Shown piece by piece: positions 50,862 through 58,613 of a DNA stretch of 64,000 bases. This DNA is from Streptomyces sp. S.PB5. Lineage in GTDB: Bacteria; Actinomycetota; Actinomycetes; Streptomycetales; Streptomycetaceae. Position 1 is the stretch's first letter. Every line of letters begins with the position of its first letter. A program made the translations under genes and the position numbers. The notes below the pieces were generated by a model, which saw nothing but the letters and a program-made list of their open reading frames with translations, was not told where the DNA came from and searched no databases. The DNA is taken from NCBI RefSeq assembly GCF_030403745.1, contig NZ_JAQMWP010000016.1, positions 124,001 through 188,000 on the forward strand, in the 5' to 3' direction.

Positions 50862-51199
50862 CGCGCGGCGACCTCGGACTCCCGCAGCTCGGCCAGCAGC
50901 TCGTTCTGCCCGGCGAGCATCTCGGTCAGGATCCGGCGCGCGGCCGCCATCAGGTCCGCGACGTCCCCGCCCGCGAGTTCGTAGACCACCGCCTGGCCCT
51001 CGCGGGTGGAGGTGACGATCCCCGAGCGGCGCAGCACCGCCAGCTGCTGCGACAGGCTGGAAGGCTCCACTTCGATGGCCGCCAGCAACTCCCGCACCGA
51101 CATCGGCCCGTCCTGGAGCAACTCCAGCACCCGTATCCGTACGGGATGCCCCAGCATCCGGAAGAACTCGGCCTTGGCCTGGTACAGCGGAACGGACAC
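50858..51199 (-). CDS. ArsR-family winged-helix repressor 3
   Basis: This 113-residue protein reads SVPLYQAKAEFFRMLGHPVRIRVLELLQDGPMSVRELLAAIEVEPSSLSQQLAVLRRSGIVTSTREGQAVVYELAGGDVADLMAAARRIL. It is strikingly similar to repressor 1 at 35489, including the recognition helix, and also lacks cysteines. GTG 51199 is chosen because CGAGGAG precedes it and paralogues begin there. It leads the operon ArsR-SulP-PNPOx-HATPase, with an operator-like palindrome upstream. Confidence 0.9.
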   Translation of the reverse strand: MSVPLYQAKAEFFRMLGHPVRIRVLELLQDGPMSVRELLAAIEVEPSSLSQQLAVLRRSGIVTSTREGQAVVYELAGGDVADLMAAARRILTEMLAGQNELLAELRESEVAAR

Positions 51200-51323
51200 G
51201 ACTCCTCGGCTTCCCCTACGAAGACCCCACCCTCGCGGGGCAGACACGGCACACGTCCAACACATAAGTGCTGCGCCCGCGGCTACCGGGCCAGGACGGA
51301 CGCAGCCACCACAGCATGTAATC

Positions 51324-51343
51324 AATTGCAAAATTTAGCAATT
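51324..51343. promoter_or_regulatory. Putative ArsR-family operator, TTGC-n8-GCAA type
   Basis: Arms AATTGC and GCAATT are perfect around AAAATTTA, an A/T-rich patch in a GC-rich region, 125 bases upstream of the ArsR start. The core TTGC-n8-GCAA matches the site at 45374. Confidence 0.7.
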
Positions 51344-51559
51344 CCGATATCCGCTTTGTGGCGATCCGCGAGCTACGCAACCGTGTCCGCCGGGGCGGAA
51401 CCTCAGCGGTGACATGCACGGTGTGGATCTTCAGAGACTGATGGACGCGCAGACGGGTCTCCGTGATGCCCCGGCCAATGCAGAAACGAGAGTCCGCCGT
51501 CACCGCGACCGGCCACGACGGGGGTGGCCAGTGGGACGCCCTTGTCCCGCAGCATCTGG

Positions 51560-51880
51560 ACCAGCGCCGCGGAGGTGAAGATCTTCGCCGATGACGCTGA
51601 ACTGCTGCCCGGGCTCACGCCGGACGGGCAGGCCGACAGGAGTGTCACCGTCGAGCAGATCCTGGGGCAGGTCTCCGGCCCGCGCGAAACGGTGGACGCG
51701 GCGACACCGACGGCTCTGGGCGTCGGGGACGGTGCACTCCTGGAGGCCGCCCGGCTCGTGGTCGGCGCCGGGAACGAACGGGAGCCCGGCGAGCGGTGGT
51801 CCTACTACAACGGCAACTACTTCCTCGCCGGCTCGGCCCTCGCGGACCTGAGCGGCCGTCCCGGAGAGCGCCCCTTGTGA
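51560..51880 (+). pseudogene. Serine hydrolase (beta-lactamase family) remnant
   Basis: The frame holds a short block of class C beta-lactamase-like hydrolases: SVTVEQILGQVSGPRETVD, then PGERWSYYNGNYFLAGSALADLSGRP. The latter carries the second active-site motif Y-x-N (YYNGNY) of this fold. The SxxK serine motif and the C-terminal third are absent. The rest of 51200-51946 has only the operator and no supported gene. Confidence 0.6.
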
Positions 51881-51946
51881 CGGCGGACGAACGGCACAGC
51901 CCCTCTCAGGACAACCACCCGGGGACCGGAGCCTCGTTCAACTGCC

Positions 51947-52630
51947 TTACGAGGAGCTCTCGGTGATCGCGCGCCCCGTGACGCGCTCGGGATCGACGTA
52001 CACCCACAGGTCACGCCGCCCGCCGGCCCACGGCGCGCTGTACGCACAGTCCGTCAGCCGACGGACTGTGTCCGGATCCGTCACCGCGCGGGCCCGGCCG
52101 CGCACCAGCACGCTCCAGCCGCGTGCAAACGCCTCATCGATGCGGTCGACTTCGACGGCGACCGGGTTTCCCACGGCCCGCGAAGGGGCTGTGCCGGGGG
52201 CCGTCCTGAAGGCGATCCCGCCGTCGACGACGCTGTAGTTGACGGGAACGACGGCCGGACCCTCGGCTGTGCTGAGCGCGAGCCTGCCCACACCGTGTGT
52301 CGCCAGCCGCCTCCAGCACTCCTCGGGCGTGAGTTCCACGAAGCGGGGATCGCGGGCCGCCTGTCCAAGGCCGGGCGGCAGGTCGGTACCGCCGCCGGTC
52401 AGCGCCGTCATCGCCGTGTGCAGGGCGTCTGCCAGCCTGAGGAGGACGCTCACGCTCGGTGCAGCTGCGGGAGTCTCCTCCAGGTACCGCAGGTACCCCG
52501 GGGCGATGCCGGCCCTGCGTGCGATCTCCCGTTGACTCAGGCCGAGTTCCGCGCGCCGCCGGGTGAGGCGCCGACCGAGGTCACCTCGTGTCCTCATGCG
52601 CGCGGTGTCGGGTGAGGTCTCGTCGAGCAT
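51947..52630 (-). CDS. XRE helix-turn-helix regulator fused to PNPOx-like domain
   Basis: This 227-residue protein has an N-terminal HTH (RRLTRRRAELGLSQREIARRAGIAPGYLRYLEETPAAAPSVSVLLRLADAL) and a C-terminal PNPOx-like barrel (LTPEECWRRLATHGVGRLALSTAEGPAVVPVNYSVVDGGIAFRT, WSVLVRGRARAVTDP). The barrel could sense flavin, haem or redox and control DNA binding. ATG 52630 stands 9 bases after GAAGAGG; GTG 52639 abuts it. It is 18 bases after the alcohol dehydrogenase gene on the same strand. Confidence 0.85.
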   Translation of the reverse strand: MLDETSPDTARMRTRGDLGRRLTRRRAELGLSQREIARRAGIAPGYLRYLEETPAAAPSVSVLLRLADALHTAMTALTGGGTDLPPGLGQAARDPRFVELTPEECWRRLATHGVGRLALSTAEGPAVVPVNYSVVDGGIAFRTAPGTAPSRAVGNPVAVEVDRIDEAFARGWSVLVRGRARAVTDPDTVRRLTDCAYSAPWAGGRRDLWVYVDPERVTGRAITESSS

Positions 52631-52648
52631 GGGGCTCACCCTCTTCCG

Positions 52649-53719
52649 TCAGACGGCCGGGACGGCCACGGCATCGTGCCGCTGCCCGCCGAGCACGACT
52701 TTGAGAGCGCCGGTGTCGGCGGCCCGGGCGAAGACGTCGTACGCCTCCTCCATGGCGTCCAGAGGGAAGGTATGGGTGACCAGCGCCGCGGTGGGCAGGC
52801 GGCCGGCGGCAGCCATCCGCAGCAGCGTGGGCGTGGAGTGGGTGTCGACGAGGCCGGTGGTGATGGTCACGTTCTTGATCCACAGGTCCTCGAGGTGAAG
52901 CGTCGCGGGCTTTCCGTGCACACCGACGTTGGCCACGTGTCCGCCGGGCCGCACCATCCGCGTGCACAGCTCGAAGGTCTCCGGCACACCGACCGCCTCG
53001 ATGACCACGTCGGCGCCGAGCCCGTCGGTGAGGTCGGCGACCAGTTGTTCGGGGGCTTCGCCGGCGTTGGCCACGGCGTCGGCGCCCAGCCGCCGGGCCG
53101 CTTCCAGCCGGGAGGCGGCCAGATCCACGGCGACGATCCGCTCGGGGGCGAACAGCCGGGCCGTGGCGATCGCCGCGAGCCCGATGGGACCGGCTCCGAC
53201 GACGGCGACGGTGTCGCCCGGGCGTACGTGCCCGTTGAGCACGCCCACCTCGTAAGCGGTCGGGAAGATGTCGGCCAGCAGGACGGCGTTCTCGTTCTCC
53301 AGTGTGCTGGGCAGCGCGTGGACGGAGAGGTCGGCGTGCGGCACGCGCACATACTCGGCCTGGGTGCCGTCGATGAGGTGGCCGAGGATCCAGCCTCCGT
53401 CGCCCAGGCACTGGCCGTACATCGCCTTGCGGCAGTACGTGCAACGCCCGCAGGCGGTGATGCAGGAGACCAGGACCCGGTCCCCCGGGCGGACGGTGCG
53501 TACGTCACTGCCGGTCTCGACGATCTCGCCGACCGCTTCGTGCCCCAGCACGGTGCCGACGGGCACCTCCGGTACGTCGCCTTTGAGGATGTGCAGGTCT
53601 GTGCCGCAGATGGTCGCGGCGTCGACGCGCACGATCACGTCGGTGGGGTCCTTGATGGCGGGGTCCGGGACGTCCTGCCAGGCGGAGCGTCCGGGGCCGT
53701 GGAAGACGAAGCCCTTCAT
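52649..53719 (-). CDS. Zinc-dependent medium-chain alcohol dehydrogenase
   Basis: This 356-residue MDR enzyme has a catalytic zinc site (Cys38 in TICGTDLH, His60 and Glu61 in GHEAVG) and a structural zinc site with four cysteines (Cys90, Cys93, Cys96, Cys104 in CGRCTYCRKAMYGQC). The NAD-binding motif is VAVVGAGPIGLAA. It resembles dehydrogenases that use short secondary alcohols or butanediol. GAGAGGG precedes ATG 53719. It is probably co-transcribed with the XRE-PNPOx regulator after it. Confidence 0.92.
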   Translation of the reverse strand: MKGFVFHGPGRSAWQDVPDPAIKDPTDVIVRVDAATICGTDLHILKGDVPEVPVGTVLGHEAVGEIVETGSDVRTVRPGDRVLVSCITACGRCTYCRKAMYGQCLGDGGWILGHLIDGTQAEYVRVPHADLSVHALPSTLENENAVLLADIFPTAYEVGVLNGHVRPGDTVAVVGAGPIGLAAIATARLFAPERIVAVDLAASRLEAARRLGADAVANAGEAPEQLVADLTDGLGADVVIEAVGVPETFELCTRMVRPGGHVANVGVHGKPATLHLEDLWIKNVTITTGLVDTHSTPTLLRMAAAGRLPTAALVTHTFPLDAMEEAYDVFARAADTGALKVVLGGQRHDAVAVPAV

Positions 53720-54056
53720 GGCGGTTTCCCTCTCTCGGTCTCCGGCCGACGGCGTGCCGCCGGAGAACCGGTCCGGTCCGGCAGCAGGGTGCGGCGCCGG
53801 GAATGTCCCGCAGGTCCAGCCTGTCCCGCGCGGCCGATATCCGCTTGGGCCGGTCGGCCCTCGGCGGGAGGCCGGACGGAACCGTTCGGGCCGGTCCGCC
53901 GCGGCGTGATCAACGACCCACGCGGCCTCGCCTGGGGGACCGACCGGCCCTACCGCACGACCGACCGCACGGGCTCTCCTCTGTCCCTGTCCGAGAACCA
54001 CATCCGGCTCTCGCCGCACCCCACCGAGCACTTCATCGGCGGCGTGACCGTCGTGG

Positions 54057-54146
54057 ATGCTGCGCGGCGAGATCGACATCCGCACGGCGACGCTGTTGCC
54101 GGCCCGTCTCGACGCGCTGACCGCGGATCCGCACCCCGACCTGGTG
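54057..54146 (+). pseudogene. STAS-domain fragment
   Basis: A 30-residue stretch, LRGEIDIRTATLLPARLDALTADPHPDLV, matches the first strand and helix of an anti-sigma-factor antagonist and then stops matching. It lies in the 810-base gap between the alcohol dehydrogenase and Imm53 genes. The earlier part of that gap (53720-54056) holds no supported gene, although long plus-strand open frames run through it. Confidence 0.5.
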
Positions 54147-54164
54147 CCACCTATCACCGCACCC

Positions 54165-54513
54165 ACGGGGTGCGCTATTTCCACGGCTGCTACTCGGTCG
54201 GCGACGACCGCCTGCGGGGCGTCAACCACCGCAGGAAAGGTGCCGCGAACACCCTGGCCGCGCTGAAGTCGATCCGCGCCGCCAGGCCCGACGGTGCAAC
54301 GATCTACGTGATCATGGACAACCTGTCCGCCCACAAGGCGCCGACATCCACCGCTGGGCGACTAAGTACAAGGTCGAGCTGTGTCATCCCGACCTACGCC
54401 TCGTGGGCGACCCCCACCGCGACGTCCTGGCTGCCGAGCGCAGGGAACGCGCCCGCATCCGCAGCGAGAAAGGCATCCGCTGGGACGGACGCCCCCTCGC
54501 CACCGCGGCCTGA
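54165..54513 (+). pseudogene. IS630-family transposase remnant, frameshifted and deleted
   Basis: The first frame reads GVRYFHGCYSVGDDRLRGVNHRRKGAANTLAALKSIRAARPDGATIYVIMDNLSAHKAP, including the DDE-type block IYVIMDNLSAHK. After a shift the family sequence resumes as DIHRWATKYKVELC, then jumps over the third catalytic region to DVLAAERRERARIRSEKGIRWDGRPLATAA and a stop at 54513. So there is at least one frameshift and one internal deletion. Confidence 0.8.
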
Positions 54514-54529
54514 GCGAACCGGCGAACCT

Positions 54530-54865
54530 ATGGTCAGAGCACTGGCATCCCCTGTCGTGAGCAATTCGGAGAGTGTTCTTGACTGGCTGCAGAACTGGTA
54601 CGCCGCGCAGTGCAACGAGGACTGGGAGCACGAGTGGGGCGTGAAGATCGCCACGCTCGACAACCCCGGCTGGACCGTCACCATCGACCTGGAGGAGACG
54701 GACCTGGAGCAACGTGAGTACCCCCGCCAGGACGTCAATCGCAGCCCTCACGACTGGGTCTGGGCATGGACGTCCGAGAAGACCTTTCACGCCAGATGCG
54801 GCCCCGGCAACCTCACCGAAGCCCTCGCCTTGTTCCGCTCCTGGGCAACCGCGCACACTCCCTGA
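54530..54865 (+). CDS. Imm53 family immunity protein (orphan)
   Basis: This 111-residue protein matches immunity protein 53: LDWLQNWYAAQCNEDWEHEWGVKIATLDNPGWTVTIDLEETDLEQREYP, with the characteristic WL.NWY..QC...WEH..G..I.TLDNPGW. It would neutralise a polymorphic toxin by direct binding. No toxin gene is adjacent, so it is an orphan. ATG 54530 begins a short extension; GTG 54557 is an alternative. It lies between transposase debris and the Trypco1 conflict pair. Confidence 0.85.
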   Translation: MVRALASPVVSNSESVLDWLQNWYAAQCNEDWEHEWGVKIATLDNPGWTVTIDLEETDLEQREYPRQDVNRSPHDWVWAWTSEKTFHARCGPGNLTEALALFRSWATAHTP

Positions 54866-54976
54866 GCAATCACACAGCGGCGGGCCACAGAACCCGGTGA
54901 ATCGCCGGAGCACCGAGATTCGACCGTATTCGGGGCAGCCGTCGCGTGCAGGCATTCTTCGACGGCCGGGCCCACG

Positions 54977-55162
54977 GTGATCGGCGCGATCGCCGGTTCC
55001 GCGATCCCGCTGGCGGTGGCCCTGCAGCACGCGTGGCAGTACGGGGTGCTGGTGCTGGCGGCCCTCTGGTTGCCGGCCGCGCGCCGAGGCGTTGTCAGCG
55101 CGCTGCTCGGCCTGGAGGCGCTGGGCGTCGTGGCCGGTCTGGTGGGGTGGTCCGTGGGCTGA
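54977..55162 (+). CDS. Possible small membrane protein
   Basis: This is a 61-residue frame from GTG 54977, with IGAIAGSAIPLAVALQHAWQYGVLVLAALWLP and a second hydrophobic stretch GVVSALLGLEALGVVAGLVGW. There is no clear ribosome site. It may be a remnant of a longer membrane protein. It is the only coding signal seen in the 488-base gap 54866-55353. Confidence 0.3.
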   Translation: MIGAIAGSAIPLAVALQHAWQYGVLVLAALWLPAARRGVVSALLGLEALGVVAGLVGWSVG

Positions 55163-55353
55163 CCTTGTGCCCGCGCAGTGCTGCACAGCGGCGGCATCCC
55201 GACGCCGACACGGTCCTGCTGCTGATCAGCTCCTCGCGTTGCTCTCCGGCTGCTCGTCCAGCCGGACGGAGCCACTGACCAAGCTGTGGATGGCGACGCC
55301 TCGCCGTGTGACGATGGGGCTCTGCCGTGGGGGTGCGCAGGAGGGGGACGCTG

Positions 55354-55704
55354 GTGGCGCAGCTGGTGCGTATTCCGCTGGAGAACGGCGAGTTCTTGAT
55401 TGCGGAGGTGGATCGCCGCGATATTCCCGAGGATGCCGTGGTCTTGGCGTCTCCCGATCCGGGGCGGCCGGTTGCCCAGGCTTCGCGGACTGTGGAGTCG
55501 AGCCTGCGGACCCTTCGACCGGCCCTGACGGGACTCACGGATGCCCTCAGCGCGCTCTCCCCGCAGGCGGTGTCGATCGAGTTCGGGGTCAAGCTGGGGG
55601 GTGAGACCGGAGTCATCCTTGCCAAAGGGACCGCGGAGGTCCACTTCACGGTGAACGTCCAGTGGACGCCCAGGTCCCAGTCGGCTGAGCCCTCCGACGC
55701 GTGA
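55354..55704 (+). CDS. Trypco1-family partner of a trypsin-NTPase conflict protein
   Basis: This 116-residue protein has the Trypco1 (CU044_2847-like) pattern: start AQLVRIPLENGEFLIAEVD, middle SRTVESSLRTLRPALTGLTDALSALSPQAVSIEFGVKLGGETGVILAKGTAEVHFTVNVQW. These small proteins are coded directly before trypsin-like conflict proteases and are thought to be their cofactors or substrates. GTG 55354 follows AGGAGGGGG. Its stop overlaps the protease start (GTGA), so the two are coupled. Confidence 0.85.
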   Translation: MAQLVRIPLENGEFLIAEVDRRDIPEDAVVLASPDPGRPVAQASRTVESSLRTLRPALTGLTDALSALSPQAVSIEFGVKLGGETGVILAKGTAEVHFTVNVQWTPRSQSAEPSDA

Positions 55705-58613
55705 TGGAGGCTTCCGGGGCCGCCATCGTCCGGTTTCGCACTCCCGGCGGCACAATCGTGGGTCACGGTGTCCTGGTGGACGACGAACACATCGTCACGT
55801 GCGCCCATGTCGTCAACGCGGCCCTGGACCGTCCGGTGCACAGCACCGACGACGCCCGGGGACGGATCGTACGGCTGGAGTTCCCTCTCCTCGCGCAGCT
55901 CACCGCGCTGGCACCCGAACGCCGGGCCAGAGTCGATGCCTGGGAGGCACCCGGGACCGCCTGGGACGGACTGGACGTGGCCGGGCTGACGCTCGTGGGC
56001 GAGCCCAGGCCGGTCGGCGCGATCCCGATCCCCCTGGCCCACGAGGACTGCGCGGAAGGTGAAGTCCTGCTGTTCGGACCGGTCGAGGGCAGGCCCGGCG
56101 GCTGGGTCTCGGCTCGGCTGCGTCCTCTCGTCAAACAGCATCGACAGCAGATCGACCAGCGGGCCCACGGGGCCCATATGGCCCAGCCCCGCTACAGCGG
56201 CACGCCGGTGCTGGATGCGAAGGCTGAGCGTGCCCTGGGCCTTCTGGTGGCCACCGCGGCCGATCCTGCCGACGCCGACGTGTACGCGATACCGGTGTCC
56301 GGGCTGGTGGCGGCGTGGCCCGCCGTCTTCGCCCCGCTGCCTGCCTCCCCGTACAAGGGTCTGGAGGCGTTCGGTCCCGATGACGCACACCTCTTCTTCG
56401 GCCGGGATGCCATGGCCGAGGAGCTGGTGGCCGCCGTGGAGGCCGGCGGCCTCGTGCCGGTCGTGGGTGCGTCGGGTGCGGGCAAGTCGTCGCTGGTACA
56501 GGCCGGTCTCGTTCCCCGCCTGGTGGCGGGACGTACCGACTGGCGGTTCATCACGGTTCGGCCCCGCCCGCAGCTGACGGCCGCCTTGGCGGCGGGCTTC
56601 GCTCGCGCCGCAGGGACTGCCGATGCCGTGCCGGTGCTCGAGTTGGAGGCGTGGCAGTCCCGCATCGGCTCGATCGGTCTGGCCGCGGCGGGTGACCTGT
56701 GGTTGGCGGCCACCGGCGGGGAACGGCTGCTGCTCGTCGTCGACCAGTTCGAGGAGGCCGCCGATGGCTCACCAGCTACCGACGAAATACTCAGCCAACT
56801 CGCCGAACTGGCCGTACGCAAGAGATCGGCCACCGTGGCGGTGCTGACCTTGCGGGAGGACGCGTTCGGTCGGCTCTTCCTGCGTCCGGGGCCTTTCGGG
56901 GAGGTGCTGCGGCGGACCGCCGTGGCGCTGCGCGGAATGGAAGGGAGCGAGCTGGCCGAGGCGATCGTCCGGCCCGCCCTGCTGCGCGGACTGACCGTCC
57001 ACGACCGGCTGGTGCACCAGTTGGCCTCACTCCTGAAAGGGCGGCCGGGCGCACTGCCCTTGCTCGAGTTCACGCTGGACCGGATGTGGACGACCCTGCA
57101 ACGCGGGCAGGACACCTTGTCCTACGAGGGTTACGCCGAGATCGGTGAACTCGACGGCGCGCTGGCCGAGTACGCCGACAGCGTCCTGACGGCCCTCGCC
57201 CCCGAGGAACGCTCCCTTGTCCGGCGGCTGTTCCTCAACCACCTGATCTCACCTGACCAGCCGGACGTCCGCCGCGTGGCCGTCCGCTCGGAACTACGGC
57301 CCGCGGAGTGGGCCATGGCGGTTCGGCTGGCCAACGAGCGGCTCCTGACGACGAACCGCAGCGCCGATGGTGAGGAAACCGTCGAGGTGGTCCACGAGGC
57401 CCTGCTGAGTGCCTGGGGCTCCCTGGCTTCCTGGCTCAAGGAGGAGGAGCCGTTCCGCAACTGGCGGCGCATGCTCGCCTACGCCATGCGTCGGCATGAC
57501 ACCGGCGAGGAGTCCGCCGCTGTGCTGTCGGGACCGCTACTGGCCGATTCCCAGCGCTGGCTGGCGGAGCGCCCGTCGGACATCACCGTCGACGAGCGCC
57601 GCTTCATCAACGCGAGCCTGGAGCAGCAGGACCGCGAGGAGCGCCGATACCGCACGCTGTTCGAGGACTCCCTGGTCCGCACCCTCATTCTGGCGGCACA
57701 GCGCGCCGACGATGCACGCACCGCCCTGATGCTCGCCGCGGAGGCGCTGGAACGCTCCGCCGAACCAGCCGTCGACACACTCGTACGCTCCTGCCTGCGC
57801 CGCATGGGCGTGAGCGAGCGAGAGGAGGTGCCGGCGGTCGGCTACGAGAGCGACCTGCGCAGGACGGCCAACCGGGTGCGGCTACGGGAATGGGCGGCAG
57901 GACCGCCCGGGCGGTGGACGACTCCGCCCGGCGCCACACGACACTGGGTCCTGGGCGACGAAGACACCAACATCCTCATCGACGAACGCGGCGCTGTCCG
58001 GGTCCGCTGGAACACCTCGGACGGCGACACGAGAGTCCCACTCACAGCCCCTGCGGTGATCGCCGCCTGCACGGACACCGCCACAGCCTTCTGCCTCGGC
58101 ACCGAGGAGGGCAAACTGCACCTCTACCAGATCACCGACTCCGTCGAGGAGATGTGGCACATCACCCTGCCGCGCGCCGCGACCTGCGTGGCCATCGACA
58201 GCCAGGGCAGCAAAGTCGCCGTGAGCTGCGACGACGGCATCACGCGAGTCCTCTCGGCGCAGGCGGAGGGCGCGGAGGCCCTGACGCTGTCCTCACCGGG
58301 ATTCGTCGACGACCTCGACTTCGCACCGGACGGCCTGGCCCTCGCGGTGCAGACCACCGGAGACCGCATCACCGTCTGGGACCTCACTTCCGGAGAACGC
58401 CGCTGTGACGCCGAGGCACCCATGGGCCACATCACCTTCAGCGCGGACGGTGACTACCTGGTGTCACAGGGGCCGCAGCACGACGGTTCGGGCACGGTGC
58501 TGCGATTGCCGCTCCACGCCAGGCGACTCGCCACACTGGCCCACCAGGTGGCGGGCCGGCAGCTCACCGACGACGAATGGCAACGCCTCGTCGGCATGCG
58601 GCCGCTCACCTAG
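55701..58613 (+). CDS. Trypsin-like protease - nSTAND NTPase - WD40 protein
   Basis: This is a 970-residue protein. Residues 1-205 are trypsin-like: His36 in TCAHVVNA, Asp92 in WDGLDVAGL, Ser166 in RYSGTPVLD. The linker SPYKGLEAFGPDDAHLFFGRD leads to a STAND NTPase with Walker A VVGASGAGKSSL (256-264) and Walker B LLLVVDQFEE (Asp348). A winged-helix and coiled segment follows, then a C-terminal beta-propeller from about 740 (IAACTDTATAFCLGTEEGKLHLYQITD, FVDDLDFAPDGLALAVQTTGDRITVWDLTSG). It is a signal-sensing, NTP-gated protease of a predicted defence system. It converges on glgX, with 8 bases of overlap. Confidence 0.92.
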   Translation: MMEASGAAIVRFRTPGGTIVGHGVLVDDEHIVTCAHVVNAALDRPVHSTDDARGRIVRLEFPLLAQLTALAPERRARVDAWEAPGTAWDGLDVAGLTLVGEPRPVGAIPIPLAHEDCAEGEVLLFGPVEGRPGGWVSARLRPLVKQHRQQIDQRAHGAHMAQPRYSGTPVLDAKAERALGLLVATAADPADADVYAIPVSGLVAAWPAVFAPLPASPYKGLEAFGPDDAHLFFGRDAMAEELVAAVEAGGLVPVVGASGAGKSSLVQAGLVPRLVAGRTDWRFITVRPRPQLTAALAAGFARAAGTADAVPVLELEAWQSRIGSIGLAAAGDLWLAATGGERLLLVVDQFEEAADGSPATDEILSQLAELAVRKRSATVAVLTLREDAFGRLFLRPGPFGEVLRRTAVALRGMEGSELAEAIVRPALLRGLTVHDRLVHQLASLLKGRPGALPLLEFTLDRMWTTLQRGQDTLSYEGYAEIGELDGALAEYADSVLTALAPEERSLVRRLFLNHLISPDQPDVRRVAVRSELRPAEWAMAVRLANERLLTTNRSADGEETVEVVHEALLSAWGSLASWLKEEEPFRNWRRMLAYAMRRHDTGEESAAVLSGPLLADSQRWLAERPSDITVDERRFINASLEQQDREERRYRTLFEDSLVRTLILAAQRADDARTALMLAAEALERSAEPAVDTLVRSCLRRMGVSEREEVPAVGYESDLRRTANRVRLREWAAGPPGRWTTPPGATRHWVLGDEDTNILIDERGAVRVRWNTSDGDTRVPLTAPAVIAACTDTATAFCLGTEEGKLHLYQITDSVEEMWHITLPRAATCVAIDSQGSKVAVSCDDGITRVLSAQAEGAEALTLSSPGFVDDLDFAPDGLALAVQTTGDRITVWDLTSGERRCDAEAPMGHITFSADGDYLVSQGPQHDGSGTVLRLPLHARRLATLAHQVAGRQLTDDEWQRLVGMRPLT

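Noticed and set aside
52676..54529. Very long plus-strand open frame leading into Imm53
   Set aside because: It is antisense to the alcohol dehydrogenase for most of its length and has no domain; only the last 111 residues are a real gene.
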